Positions 7,642 to 16,200 of a DNA stretch of 64,000 nucleotides are shown here, one piece after another. The DNA is from Brevibacillus humidisoli. GTDB lineage: Bacteria; Bacillota; Bacilli; Brevibacillales; Brevibacillaceae. Below the pieces are notes generated by a model. The model did not search any database and was not told the DNA's origin. It saw only the letters and a list, made by a program, of their open reading frames with translations. Numbering within the stretch: the first letter of the stretch is position 1; every line of letters begins with the position of its first letter. The DNA is taken from assembly GCF_020923435.1 (NCBI RefSeq), contig NZ_CP087263.1, positions 4,560,001 through 4,624,000 of the forward strand, in the 5' to 3' direction. The translations under genes were made by a program, and so were the position numbers.

Positions 7642-8869
7642 ATGGTTGAACAGTCACTGGTTTGTCAAGGGTATTGCCTTGTTGGTGGCCGTATTGATGT
7701 GGATGGTGGTCAACTTCGAACGCGACACCGGTTCGACCACGGAAGCGAGCCAGCCCATGTACATCGGCGGAGTTGCGATCAATGTTTTGTATGATACAGA
7801 GAGATACGACCTGGTAGAGCAGCCTTCACCGGTAAAAGTGATGGTGGAGAGCAGCAATCCATTTTATCGCTACAATCTGGTGACGCCTGACCAGTATGAA
7901 GTGTTCGTCGATGCGAGAGGCCGTGGGAAAGGAACCCATCGTCTCCCGGTACAGCACAAAGGCTTTCCCGAGGAGGCCAGAATCGGGATCACGCCGAGCA
8001 TGGTAGAAATTTCGCTGGAAGAAAAACAGACGGTAGAAAAAGAGGTCGAAGTAGAACTGCTGGGACAAGTGGCACCCGGATATACGCCTGGCAATCCGGT
8101 TGTGAAGCCGCACCGTGTCCACGTCAGAGTGCCGGAGAGCCTGGTGGATGACGTGGCAGAAGTGAAGGCATCCGTCAATCTGGAGGAAGCGACAGAGCAG
8201 ATCGATGTGACCACCGAGCTAAAGGTACTGGATAAAAAGGGAAACATCATCACCAAAGCAGAAGTAAATCCACTAACAGTGGAAGTAAGCGTGCCGGTCA
8301 CCAGTCCATTTGTGGTGGTTCCGCTTAAAATGAACTTGACGAACGACTTGCCGGATGGCTATAGTTTGGCTAGTGTGCAAACGAATACCGAAGAGGTTAC
8401 GGTATATGGCCCGCAAGACGTCATTCGGGAAATCAATACGTATCCAGCACCACCAATCGATCTTAGCAAGATCAACAGCAATCAGCTGCTGCAGTTGAAG
8501 ATGCCGCTGCTGGACAAAGTGGTAAAAGTGGAGCCGGAATACCTGGAAGTCTCGTTGAGAGTCGTTCCGTCTACGACCAAGCAGCTGGAGAACGTACCGC
8601 TCCGGATTACCGGTCTGGCGGACGAACAGCAGGCCAAGGTGTTAACGCTGGAAGGACAGGAAATTACCATGCTTTCTGTCGGATTGATCGGCGCTCCGCA
8701 AATCCTGGAGGAGACCTCTGTTGATGATGTGCAGGTTCTGGTAGACGTGAGCAACCTGCCGGCTGGTGTGCATGAGATTCCGGTGATCTACAATCTGCCC
8801 AACTATGTGAAGACAGCGGCAGGATCTGTCAAGCAGGTAACCGTGGAAATCACCAATAAAGAAGAATGA
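7634..8869 (+). CDS. cdaR: CdaA regulatory protein CdaR (YbbR domains)
   Basis: Membrane-anchored extracytoplasmic regulator of CdaA. The 411-aa product has one N-terminal membrane helix (WFVKGIALLVAVLMWMVVNF, ~8-27) and then tandem YbbR beta-domains. The repeated pattern 'V.V.VP.SLVDDV..V.A.V.L..A' occurs around residues 150-190 and recurs in 'VTVYGPQDVIREINTYPAPPIDLSKI' (~250-280). Length is shorter than B. subtilis CdaR (483 aa), so there may be one fewer repeat. The start overlaps the cdaA stop, implying translational coupling. Confidence 0.94.
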   Translation: MDRWLNSHWFVKGIALLVAVLMWMVVNFERDTGSTTEASQPMYIGGVAINVLYDTERYDLVEQPSPVKVMVESSNPFYRYNLVTPDQYEVFVDARGRGKGTHRLPVQHKGFPEEARIGITPSMVEISLEEKQTVEKEVEVELLGQVAPGYTPGNPVVKPHRVHVRVPESLVDDVAEVKASVNLEEATEQIDVTTELKVLDKKGNIITKAEVNPLTVEVSVPVTSPFVVVPLKMNLTNDLPDGYSLASVQTNTEEVTVYGPQDVIREINTYPAPPIDLSKINSNQLLQLKMPLLDKVVKVEPEYLEVSLRVVPSTTKQLENVPLRITGLADEQQAKVLTLEGQEITMLSVGLIGAPQILEETSVDDVQVLVDVSNLPAGVHEIPVIYNLPNYVKTAAGSVKQVTVEITNKEE

Positions 8870-8910
8870 ACATAGGCTGTAGTGCAGAAGCAAAGAAATG
8901 AGGGACAAGG

Positions 8911-10257
8911 ATGGGGAAGTATTTCGGTACTGATGGTGTACGGGGTGTGGCCAATCAGCAGTTAACACCGGAGCTGGCCTTTAAGATCGGCCGCTACGGT
9001 GGCTACGTGCTCACCCGGCACAAACAGGAAGGAAAACCAAAGGTAGTGCTCGGACGGGATACGCGGATCTCCGGGCAGATGCTGGAAAGTGCCCTGATTG
9101 CCGGACTGCTGTCCGTCGGAGCGGAAGTAATGCGGCTGGGCGTGATCCCGACGTCTGGAGTAGCGTACCTGACGAGAGCGCTCGGGGCAGACGCAGGGGT
9201 TATGATCTCCGCGTCGCACAATCCGTTCCCCGATAACGGGATCAAGTTTTTTGGCAGCGACGGGTTTAAATTGTCCGATGAGGTGGAGCAGGAGATCGAA
9301 CAGCATCTGGACGCCGCCGAAGATACGCTGCCACGCCCAACGGGTGAAAAAATTGGCTCTGTGCTGGAGTTCCTTGAGGGCAGCCAAAAGTACCTCTCAC
9401 ATCTAAAAAATACAGTAAACGAGCAGTTTGAAGGGATAAAAGTGGTGTTGGACTGCGCCAACGGAGCGGTCTCCTCGCTGGCTGCACGCCTGTTTGCCGA
9501 TGTGGAAGCGGAAGTCGTCACGATCGGGGCCAACCCAAATGGTGTCAACATCAACGATCAATGCGGGTCGACCCACCCGGAAAAACTGCAGGAGGAAGTG
9601 CTGAAGCATAAAGCGGACCTGGGTCTCTCTTTTGATGGTGACGCGGACCGCTGCATTGCTGTCGATGACAAGGGTGAGATCGTAGACGGGGATTACATCA
9701 TGGCGATCTGCGCCCGTGCCTTGAAGGCGAAAGGAAAGCTGAACAACAACACTGTCGTTACGACGGTGATGGCCAACCTCGGCTTCTTCAAGGCGATGGA
9801 GGAGTGCGGCATCAATACCACCAAGACGGCCGTAGGGGACCGTTATGTGGTAGAAGAAATGGTTCGCGGCGGGTACAACCTGGGAGGAGAACAGTCCGGC
9901 CACATCATTTTTCTCGACCATAATACCACTGGCGACGGTCTGCTGACGGGACTGCAGCTCTTGAACATCATCAAGGAGAGCGGCAAACCACTATCGGAAC
10001 TGAAGCAGATCATGAGCAAGTATCCTCAACTGTTGGTCAATGTGACGGTAGCCGATAAGACGAAGCTTGCAGGAAACCAGGCGATCGATGAAGCGATTCG
10101 CCAGGTAGAAGCAGAGTTGGCCGGCAACGGACGCGTTCTGGTTCGCCCTTCGGGGACGGAGCCGATCGTTCGTGTGATGGCCGAAGGCCCGGATGCCAGT
10201 CAATTGGATGAACTGGTACAGAGGATTGCTGCCGTGGTCAAACAGGAGCTAGCCTAA
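8911..10257 (+). CDS. glmM: Phosphoglucosamine mutase
   Basis: Converts glucosamine-6-phosphate to glucosamine-1-phosphate for UDP-GlcNAc and peptidoglycan synthesis; its activity is known to feed back on CdaA in other Firmicutes. 448 aa, the normal length. The phosphoserine loop [17 protein letters not shown] places the active Ser at 102. The Mg-binding loop DGDADRC is at 242-248, the sugar-binding GGEQSGHI near 328, and the phosphate-binding [14 protein letters not shown] near 408. An AGGGACAAGG ribosome site precedes the ATG. It is the last gene of the cda operon and ends at a strong terminator. glmS, which often follows directly, is 2.7 kb further on. Confidence 0.97.
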   Translation: MGKYFGTDGVRGVANQQLTPELAFKIGRYGGYVLTRHKQEGKPKVVLGRDTRISGQMLESALIAGLLSVGAEVMRLGVIPTSGVAYLTRALGADAGVMISASHNPFPDNGIKFFGSDGFKLSDEVEQEIEQHLDAAEDTLPRPTGEKIGSVLEFLEGSQKYLSHLKNTVNEQFEGIKVVLDCANGAVSSLAARLFADVEAEVVTIGANPNGVNINDQCGSTHPEKLQEEVLKHKADLGLSFDGDADRCIAVDDKGEIVDGDYIMAICARALKAKGKLNNNTVVTTVMANLGFFKAMEECGINTTKTAVGDRYVVEEMVRGGYNLGGEQSGHIIFLDHNTTGDGLLTGLQLLNIIKESGKPLSELKQIMSKYPQLLVNVTVADKTKLAGNQAIDEAIRQVEAELAGNGRVLVRPSGTEPIVRVMAEGPDASQLDELVQRIAAVVKQELA

Positions 10258-10270
10258 AACGATGCAAACG

Positions 10271-10299
10271 AAAGGAGCGGCAAAATGCCGCTCCTTTTC
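10271..10299 (+). terminator. Terminator of the cdaA-cdaR-glmM operon
   Basis: AAAGGAGCGGCA and TGCCGCTCCTTTT form a perfect stem with a two-to-three base loop and a T run. Its stem is nearly the same as that of the terminator at 12474-12502. Confidence 0.92.
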
Positions 10300-10395
10300 A
10301 CTTATTAAGGGTCTACGTGTAGCAAAGAAGCGTTCTCCCGTCCTCTCACCTCAGGTAAAATAATAGACAATACTGGCCAATAGCCAAGGGAGCAG

Positions 10396-11238
10396 GTGAT
10401 ACCTATCGTTGACCTGAACGAATTAGCCAGGCAGCTGGCCAATGGAGCCTTGACGATCCATGGCGTCTATATGACCAACCTTCAGCCTGGTCGGTATTAT
10501 GGGCATACCCCTTCACGGCCTACGCCGCATGCTGGTTTTGTATTTGCACTACGCGGACATGCCGTCTTCGAATGCAACGGCACGCCTTACGACTTGTACC
10601 CGGGCCGGATCGTCCATGGCGCCAAACAAATGGCCTTGCGCGTGACAGTTGGTCCATCCGGGTTTGAATATGCACTCATTCACTACTCGCTCACTCCACC
10701 TGCCGGTGAAGGAGAGGGGTACACGGGGACCCATTATGTTCTGGAAACCGTAGAAAATCCGCAGATTGTGGAGACGCTGCGTTTGTTGCAAACCGCCATG
10801 ACCACCCCCGGACATCTGCAATCCGTGCGCTCCAAAGCGCTGTTCTACAGTACGGTTTACCAAATGATAAGCAGCGCCCGCAACCGGCGGAATGCAGAAA
10901 GCCAAAACACCATGGAACACGCCATCCAATATATACATGGCCATTATATGGAGCCTTTGAGCCTGAGTAAATTGGCCGGCCTGTACGATATGGATGAGAA
11001 AAAATTTGCGTATGCGTTTAACAAATATGTCGGCATGTTTCCCATCGATTATGTGATCCAGCACCGGATCAGACGGGCCGGCCAACTGCTCGCCACAAGC
11101 CATTGCAGCGTGCGTGACATAGCGGAAAGTGTCGGCTATAGCGATGCCCATTACTTCAGCAGGCTGTTTAAAAAGCACGTTGGCTGCACCCTGAGCGAAT
11201 TCCGTTCCCGAAGCGGAAATAATCCACCTGTGTTTTGA
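10396..11238 (+). CDS. AraC-family transcriptional regulator with cupin-type sensor
   Basis: Probable activator of the siderophore-binding lipoprotein gene that follows. The 280-aa product has an N-terminal cupin-like beta-domain (residues ~20-130; FVFALRGHAVFECNGTPYDLYPGRIVHG) and a C-terminal double helix-turn-helix (~175-275; LSLSKLAGLYDMDEKKFAYAFNKYVGMFPIDYVIQHRIRRA ... SVRDIAESVGYSDAHYFSRLFKKHVGCTLSEFR). The start is a GTG at 10396 with AAGGGAG only three bases away, so a start slightly further in remains possible. Its role is inferred by analogy with Btr of B. subtilis, an AraC activator of bacillibactin uptake; Btr itself carries a siderophore-binding domain instead of a cupin. The gene faces the lipoprotein in the same direction, with 90 bases between. 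Confidence 0.88.
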   Translation: MIPIVDLNELARQLANGALTIHGVYMTNLQPGRYYGHTPSRPTPHAGFVFALRGHAVFECNGTPYDLYPGRIVHGAKQMALRVTVGPSGFEYALIHYSLTPPAGEGEGYTGTHYVLETVENPQIVETLRLLQTAMTTPGHLQSVRSKALFYSTVYQMISSARNRRNAESQNTMEHAIQYIHGHYMEPLSLSKLAGLYDMDEKKFAYAFNKYVGMFPIDYVIQHRIRRAGQLLATSHCSVRDIAESVGYSDAHYFSRLFKKHVGCTLSEFRSRSGNNPPVF

Positions 11239-11289
11239 TAATTGTCTATGTCAAAGCTGCTGATCGTTCGTGATAATTTTTACCGAAAA

Positions 11290-11304
11290 TGAGATTCATT
11301 ATCA
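11290..11304 (+). promoter_or_regulatory. Fur box
   Basis: TGAGATTCATTATCA matches the 7-1-7 Fur consensus TGATAATnATTATCA at 13 of 15 positions, with one half-site perfect. It lies 25 bases upstream of the binding-protein start; a further TGATAAT half-site is at 11272-11278. Confidence 0.75.
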
Positions 11305-11328
11305 CATTTTGAAGTGGAGGAACTGCAT

Positions 11329-12375
11329 GTGCTGTCATTTTTCAAGAAGTGGGGGATGTTGCCCCTCATCGCTTTGGTTCTCATCACAACGACTGCAGCT
11401 TGCGGGTGGGTGGCCCAGTCTGATCAAGGCGGGGTACAAGCTTCGGAAAATGGAAACCAAGTCGGCAGCGAGAGCCAACAATCCGGCGGCGAGGGTCAAG
11501 ATTCCGCCGATGCAAGCAGCCCTGCTACCGCCGCGGAGAACTCGCCAGGGACGACTACTTTCCCCATCACGATTCAACATGCCAAAGGAGAAACCGTGCT
11601 GAAACAAAAACCGAAAAAGGTGGTCGTTACCTATTTTCCTTATGCCGACCATTTATTTGCGATCGGGGAGCAGGATGTAGTCAGCGGCGTGGTTGGGCTG
11701 AAATCGCTGCAAAATTTTCCGGTTTATGATGCTTTCACCAAGCAGGGAAACATTGCCGACCTGGGCGACAGCGCAAACTTGGAAAAAATATTGGAGCTCG
11801 ATCCCGATGTCATTATCGCCTGGGAGGAAGATGAGAAAATCTACGACCAGCTTTCCAAAATCGCTGATACGATTATGATCCCCCAGTCTGAAAACTGGCA
11901 GGACACGATTACGAAAGTAGCAGCTGTCATCGGCGAGCAGGAAAAAGCGGACCTGTATATTGCCGACTATAACAAGAAGCTGGATGCCTTGGCGGCGCAA
12001 ATGACTCAGACTGGCGTACAAGGCAAAACCGCCATATTCATGATGACTTGGGGAAAAGGCTTTAATTATTACGGCGGCGTGCGGATGGAGCCTTATTACG
12101 AGCGGCTGGGGTTTGCCAAATTTCCGGGAATGAAGGATTGGGGCGAAATCAGCCTGGAAGGAGTGGCCGATATCGATCCCGATTACATTTTCCTCGGCGA
12201 GGATTTTACCAACTCGGCTGAGGTCAGGTTGGAGGAACTCGACAAAAATGAGGTGTGGAACAATTTGGAAGCTGTAAAAAACGGGCATCTATTCGTGATC
12301 GATACGGAAATTGTCGGTCCGCTGGCGATGGGTCAGGCCAAAGACTTGGAAGTAATCAAACAGATCATGCAGTAG
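11329..12375 (+). CDS. Iron-siderophore ABC transporter substrate-binding lipoprotein
   Basis: Captures ferric siderophore at the outer face of the membrane for an ABC importer. GTG 11329 is preferred (GGAGG eight bases upstream) over GTG 11314. The 348-aa product has a lipoprotein signal peptide ending ALVLITTTAAC, a low-complexity Ser/Gly/Gln linker (~25-70), then the class III binding-protein (TroA/FepB-like) domain: PKKVVVTYFPYADHLFAIGEQDVVSGVVG, LEKILELDPDVIIAWEEDEKIYDQLSKIADTIMIP, and a C-terminal DIDPDYIFLGE motif. No permease or ATPase gene is adjacent, so it must work with components encoded elsewhere. The -3 lipobox residue is Thr rather than Leu, which is unusual but tolerated. Regulation by Fur is supported by the upstream box and by the AraC neighbour. 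Confidence 0.9.
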   Translation: MLSFFKKWGMLPLIALVLITTTAACGWVAQSDQGGVQASENGNQVGSESQQSGGEGQDSADASSPATAAENSPGTTTFPITIQHAKGETVLKQKPKKVVVTYFPYADHLFAIGEQDVVSGVVGLKSLQNFPVYDAFTKQGNIADLGDSANLEKILELDPDVIIAWEEDEKIYDQLSKIADTIMIPQSENWQDTITKVAAVIGEQEKADLYIADYNKKLDALAAQMTQTGVQGKTAIFMMTWGKGFNYYGGVRMEPYYERLGFAKFPGMKDWGEISLEGVADIDPDYIFLGEDFTNSAEVRLEELDKNEVWNNLEAVKNGHLFVIDTEIVGPLAMGQAKDLEVIKQIMQ

Positions 12376-12473
12376 GTTCGATAAAAGCATGGCTGACCGG
12401 CTCCTTGGCTGTCTCAGGGTGGTCAAGTCCCCGTTTTCGTGTGAACACTGAGAATCACCTAGGTTACAAGCTG

Positions 12474-12502
12474 TAGGAGCGGCACGCTGCCGCTCCTTTT
12501 TG
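12474..12502 (+). terminator. Terminator after the siderophore-binding gene
   Basis: TAGGAGCGGCA and TGCCGCTCCTTTTT form a stem with a CGC loop and a T5 run. The stem is almost identical to the glmM terminator at 10271-10299. Confidence 0.9.
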
Positions 12503-12511
12503 CATACATAC

Positions 12512-12600
12512 AACGTAGGGGAAAAAATACAATTGTCGGGTACCTCTATAACGTAGGGAAAAAAGCACGATTGTCGTCTTCCCCTATTATGTGGTAAAGT
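12512..12600 (+). promoter_or_regulatory. glmS promoter region with a 38-base direct repeat
   Basis: Two copies of an AACGTAGGG-A6-...-ATTGTCG segment start at 12512 and 12550, a period of 38 bases. The second copy supplies TTGTCG (12571-12576), which with TAAAGT (12595-12600) at 18 bases makes a plausible sigma-A promoter about 85 bases before the ribozyme. The first TTGTCG (12533) has no clear -10. Confidence 0.5.
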
Positions 12601-12684
12601 AGATGCGTGTCAAATCGGCATACGAGGTTGCAGAGAGGAGGAGTGGAGTACGTCGTACGCAACCGACCGATGATTTGACCGACA

Positions 12685-12827
12685 AGCGCCAGCACTGCGG
12701 CTGCCCGGCGTGGAGCGCAGTGGACGAGGTGGAGGTTTATCGAATGGTTCGGCGGATGCCTCCCGGTAGCGCGTATCACTACCGCAAGTTCAGGGACAAA
12801 ACGGTGGGGTGACCCAGCGGACAAAAC
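12685..12827 (+). ncRNA. glmS ribozyme: glmS ribozyme / riboswitch
   Basis: A self-cleaving RNA activated by glucosamine-6-phosphate; cleavage leads to decay of the glmS message. The conserved core is clear: A|GCGCC at the cleavage site (12685/12686), the P2.1-P2.2 segment GGACGAGGTGGAGGTTTATCGA, TTCGGCGGATGCCTCCCGG (near 12745), the P3 hairpin GGTAGCG...CACTACC and its CCGCAAG, and the P4 segment GGTGGGGTGACCCAGCGGACAAAA. These match the B. subtilis and B. anthracis glmS ribozymes almost base for base in the catalytic core. It ends about 110 bases before the glmS start. An upstream stem (TCAAATCGG near 12609 with CCGATGATTTGA near 12667) may fold just before it. Confidence 0.95.
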
Positions 12828-12939
12828 CTGGACGATGATACGAAAAAGCGAAACCAAAGAGGAGATGACGGGGGCGCACCCCGTTATTTGAATTGCATAG
12901 GGCTGTGTGTCCCCCGTCAAACGAAAGGGGAACATACGT

Positions 12940-14772
12940 ATGTGTGGTATTGTTGGATATATTGGAGAGAAGAATGCGCAGCAGATCATCGTGGAAGGCC
13001 TGCGCAAGCTGGAGTACCGCGGCTACGATTCAGCTGGCATTGCAGTACTGACCGAGTCGGGTCTGGCGATGGACAAAGCAAAAGGGCGTCTGGCGGTATT
13101 AGACGAGCGTTTAAACCAAAAACCGCTCACAGCCCGGATGGGAATCGGACATACCCGCTGGGCGACACACGGCAAGCCTTCGGATGAAAATGCGCATCCC
13201 CATACGGATACAGCCGGATCTTTTGCGGTCGTGCACAACGGGATCATTGAGAACTACCTGTCGATCAAGGAAGAACTGCTGGCAAAAGGCTATACATTTG
13301 CGTCGGAGACCGATACGGAAGTGATTGCCCACCTGCTCGCTGACACTTATGACGGTGACCTAGTCTCTACCGTCCGCAAAGTAGTGCAGCGGATGCGCGG
13401 CGCGTACGCATTGGGCATCATGTCGGTACATGAGCCGGATAAACTGGTGGCTGTCCGTCTGGCCAGCCCACTGATTGTCGGGGTAGGAGACGGAGAGAGC
13501 TTTATCGGCTCCGACATCCCGGCTATTTTGGAACATACCCGCGACGTCCACATCCTGCAGGAAGGGGAGATGGCCGTCTTGAGCCGCGACGGCGTCGAAC
13601 TGCTGTCCGTAGAAAGCGGCGAGCGGGTGGAGCGGGAGCTGTTCCGTGTAGAGTGGGACCTAGTGCAGGCAGAAAAAGGCGGCTACGACTCCTTTATGCT
13701 CAAGGAGATCCACGAACAGCCGCAGGCGGTGCGAGATACGATCGGCCCTCGCATCGATCAGGCCAACAAGCGTATCGTCCTGCCGGAGCTTACGATGAGT
13801 GCAGAGGAGCTCGCCGCGTTTGACCGGATCTACATCGTGGCTTGCGGTACTTCCATGCACGCCGGGCTGGTCGGAAAAGATGTGATCGAAAAACTGACGC
13901 GCGTTCCGGTGGAAGTGGCGATTGCCTCTGAATTCCGCTACCGCGATCCGATCGTGACGGACAGCACCCTGATGATCGTGATCAGCCAGTCGGGCGAGAC
14001 CGCCGATACCCTGGCGGCGCTGCGGGAAGCCAAGAAACGCGGCGTCAAAGTGCTGGCCATCTCCAACGTCGTCGGCAGCTCCGTCGCGCGTGAAGCGGAC
14101 GAAGTGATCTTTACCTGGGCTGGCCCGGAAGTGGCGGTTGCTTCCACGAAGGCATACACCTCCCAGGTGGTGGCGCTGTACCTGTTTGGCCTCTACTTTG
14201 CACAGGTAAAAGGGACGCAAACAGCGGAACAAATCGCCGCAATCGTGGAGCAGTTGGAACAAATCCCGCATCAGATCGCAGCCATCCTGGAGGACACGGA
14301 AGGACTTCGCCGCTTTGCCGAAAGCATCAAAGACGTGACCAGCCTCTTCTTCATCGGACGCGGCCTGGACTATGCCGTATCGCTGGAAGGCTCGCTGAAG
14401 CTGAAAGAGATTTCCTATATCCACTCCGAAGCCTACGCTGCCGGAGAGCTGAAACACGGCACGCTAGCCCTGATCGAGGAAGGTGTGCCAGTGATCGCGC
14501 TGGTCACCCAGCCTGACCTGTACGACAAGATGGTCAGCAACATCGTCGAGGTCAAAGCCCGCGGCGCCCGTGTACTGGGCTTCGCGCAGGAAGGTGACAC
14601 CGAATTGGCGAAAACCGTGGACCAAGTGGTACAAATCCCATCCACGCTGCCGTTCCTCTCCCCTGTATTGACCGTCATTCCTCTGCAACTGCTTGCCTAC
14701 TACGCCTCTGTCGCCCGTGGTTTGGATGTGGATAAGCCGCGGAATTTAGCGAAGAGTGTGACGGTGGAGTAG
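12940..14772 (+). CDS. glmS: Glutamine-fructose-6-phosphate aminotransferase (isomerizing)
   Basis: Makes glucosamine-6-phosphate from fructose-6-phosphate and glutamine, the committed step to UDP-GlcNAc. Start set at ATG 12940 so that the catalytic Cys follows the initiator Met (MCGIVGYIG); the longer reading from 12907 would bury it. Product 610 aa, the standard size. Residues 1-~215 form the class II glutamine amidotransferase domain (HTRWATHG, HNGIIENY, ETDTEV). Residues ~280-610 hold two SIS domains (ACGTSMHAGLVGK, ISQSGETADTLAALREAKKRG, STKAYTSQ), ending with the typical DKPRNLAKSVTVE. AAAGGGG lies ten bases upstream. Expression is controlled by the ribozyme in its leader; its terminator has been split by an IS. 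Confidence 0.98.
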   Translation: MCGIVGYIGEKNAQQIIVEGLRKLEYRGYDSAGIAVLTESGLAMDKAKGRLAVLDERLNQKPLTARMGIGHTRWATHGKPSDENAHPHTDTAGSFAVVHNGIIENYLSIKEELLAKGYTFASETDTEVIAHLLADTYDGDLVSTVRKVVQRMRGAYALGIMSVHEPDKLVAVRLASPLIVGVGDGESFIGSDIPAILEHTRDVHILQEGEMAVLSRDGVELLSVESGERVERELFRVEWDLVQAEKGGYDSFMLKEIHEQPQAVRDTIGPRIDQANKRIVLPELTMSAEELAAFDRIYIVACGTSMHAGLVGKDVIEKLTRVPVEVAIASEFRYRDPIVTDSTLMIVISQSGETADTLAALREAKKRGVKVLAISNVVGSSVAREADEVIFTWAGPEVAVASTKAYTSQVVALYLFGLYFAQVKGTQTAEQIAAIVEQLEQIPHQIAAILEDTEGLRRFAESIKDVTSLFFIGRGLDYAVSLEGSLKLKEISYIHSEAYAAGELKHGTLALIEEGVPVIALVTQPDLYDKMVSNIVEVKARGARVLGFAQEGDTELAKTVDQVVQIPSTLPFLSPVLTVIPLQLLAYYASVARGLDVDKPRNLAKSVTVE

Positions 14773-14887
14773 GGGTTAGTGGGTTGGAGCTTTAGTTGTC
14801 CAGAGAGACCCCCTTTGGCTCCATAACGAAAAATCCTCGATTCCGTCAATGGTCAAGACCCCATTTAGTGGACATTGAAAAAAAGCC

Positions 14888-15656
14888 CTAGGCAGCAAGC
14901 TGGTTCCTGTATTCGACAGGTGCCAGCTTGTTTAGTTTTCTTTGAGCGCGGTTATTGTTATAAAAGTCGATATATTCCTCAATTCGCCTTTGTGCCTCTT
15001 CAATACTTCGTATATCATAAGGATAGAGTGCTTCTGTCTTGAGATGAGAAAAGAAGCTCTCCATAGCGGCATTGTCATAACAAGAACACCTTCCTAAACG
15101 TCTCCAAAACAAGTGGATTGTCATTGCGACTGCTTATGTGGTACGCAATAATTTCTCCGTTCCACAAATCCATGATTGTGGATAAGTAAATCCTGTCGTC
15201 AAGTACTCGATACTGAGTTACATCTGTTACCCACTTACAATTAGGAGCACTTGCCGTAAAATCCCGTTGCAGCAAATTCTCAGCAATCCTTCCGTCCGAT
15301 AACGCTGCTTCACGAGTTGTACGATGGACATACTTACGACGAATAATTGCTTTTATGCCTAGCTCTTGCATAAGACGCAGAACCTTCTTATGATTGACGA
15401 TCATTTGATACTGACGGCATAACTCGTCTTGAATACGCCGGTAGCCTACAGTCTTATTCCGTTGCTCGTAGATCGCCATGATCCTGCGTTTCAGTTCTCC
15501 GTCTGGATTCTTCGTTTTACGCTTCAGATAGGCATAATAACCGCTTCTGCTTATTCTTAAATAAGCACAAAGTTCCTTAACGCTCTGCTTATCCTTCAGT
15601 TCATCGACAACGAGGTGTCGGTTTTGCAACCCTCCCGATTCAAGATTTGTAACCAC
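14888..15656 (-). pseudogene. IS3-family transposase orfB, internally deleted and frameshifted
   Basis: Encodes the DDE integrase part of an IS150-type transposase. The first portion (15656 to ~15080) has an HTH_21-like start (SVKELCAYLRISRSGYYAYLKRK) and the catalytic domain with the first Asp in KWVTDVTQYRV. The last portion (to 14888) holds the final Glu in DNAAMESFFSHLKTEALYP and the C-terminal YIDFYNNNRAQRKLNKLAPVEYR. Between them the reading jumps from VLETFRKVF to RCSCYDNAAMES in another frame. The segment that should carry the second Asp (HSDQG in the family) is missing, about 30 codons. Translation would need both -1 frameshifting at 15656-15662 and an intact core, so the enzyme is inactive. 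Confidence 0.9.
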
Positions 15657-15925
15657 TTTTTTAGGACATCTACCTCTAATTGCAAACGTCTAATTTCTCG
15701 CTCTTGCTCCGTTTCCACCTTGTGTGGATTGCCTCGTCTATCCTCGAATGCAGCCTGCCCATCCTCACGATACTTTCTCATCCAAACCTTAACACGATCC
15801 TTGTCCTGAACTTCCAGATGATCCGCAATCTTTCTGTAGCTCCAGCCTTCTTCCACATGTAGACGGACTGCTTCCATCTTGAGTGATTCTGGATAATGCT
15901 TGAACTTTTGCCCTTTGAATGCCAT
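15596..15925 (-). CDS. IS3-family transposase orfA
   Basis: The DNA-binding helper of an IS150-type transposase, 109 aa from ATG 15925 behind a GGGGGTG ribosome site. It shows the helix-turn-helix HVEEGWSYRKIADHLEVQDKDRVKVWMRKYREDG and a C-terminal leucine-zipper-like helix (EQEREIRRLQLEVDVLKKWLQIL). Near its end A6G at 15656-15662 (minus strand) is the classical slippery sequence for producing the OrfAB fusion. OrfA itself looks intact. Confidence 0.9.
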   Translation of the reverse strand: MAFKGQKFKHYPESLKMEAVRLHVEEGWSYRKIADHLEVQDKDRVKVWMRKYREDGQAAFEDRRGNPHKVETEQEREIRRLQLEVDVLKKWLQILNREGCKTDTSLSMN

Positions 15926-16200
15926 AAAGAATACACCCCCTAAAGTAACATCGGTTTTCCCTAGGGGTTTTTCCAATGTCTACTTTAAGGGGTGCACTTC
16001 ACAATAGGGACCGAGGATTTTTTGCTTTTTGACGATTGGGCGCACCGGAGAATTCGGGTGTTATGCTTTTGGCTATTGCGCCTAAATGCCTCACTATTCC
16101 GGTTCGGGTGAGCTTCCTGCAGGTGACACCGTCCAACAAGTGAGCAGCGTCGAAACACCGTTGAGCAAGCTCCATTGATAGGCCACGACATATTGCATGG

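Larger units (their letters stand above)
14850..16001 (-). mobile_element. IS3-family (IS150-like) insertion sequence, defective copy
   Basis: A 1152-base element with imperfect terminal inverted repeats: the left end TGGTCAAGACCCC...GGACATTG and the right end, read on the minus strand, TGAAGTGCACCCC...AGACATTG. It is flanked by a 3-base direct repeat CAA (14847-14849 and 16002-16004), as usual for IS3. It carries orfA and orfB in the minus direction with an A6G slippery site in their overlap. An internal deletion in orfB removes part of the catalytic core, so it should not move by itself. Confidence 0.88.
14829..16023 (+). terminator. glmS terminator split by an IS insertion in its loop
   Basis: The left arm AAAAATCCTCG (14829-14839) and the right arm CGAGGATTTTTT (16012-16023) are complementary and are separated only by the IS element. 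Removing the IS and one CAA copy restores a stem TCCTCG plus TTCC/GGGA with a short GTCAATA loop and a T-rich tail, a normal terminator about 60 bases after the glmS stop. In the present state the arms are 1.15 kb apart. Confidence 0.8.

Noticed and set aside
13660-14457. Minus-strand ORF of 265 codons opposite glmS
   Set aside because: Antisense shadow of a high-confidence gene; its composition is typical of reverse-frame reading.
15985-16191. Minus-strand 68-codon ORF between IS and VOC gene
   Set aside because: It runs over the IS end and half of the split terminator; no ribosome site or similarity recognised.
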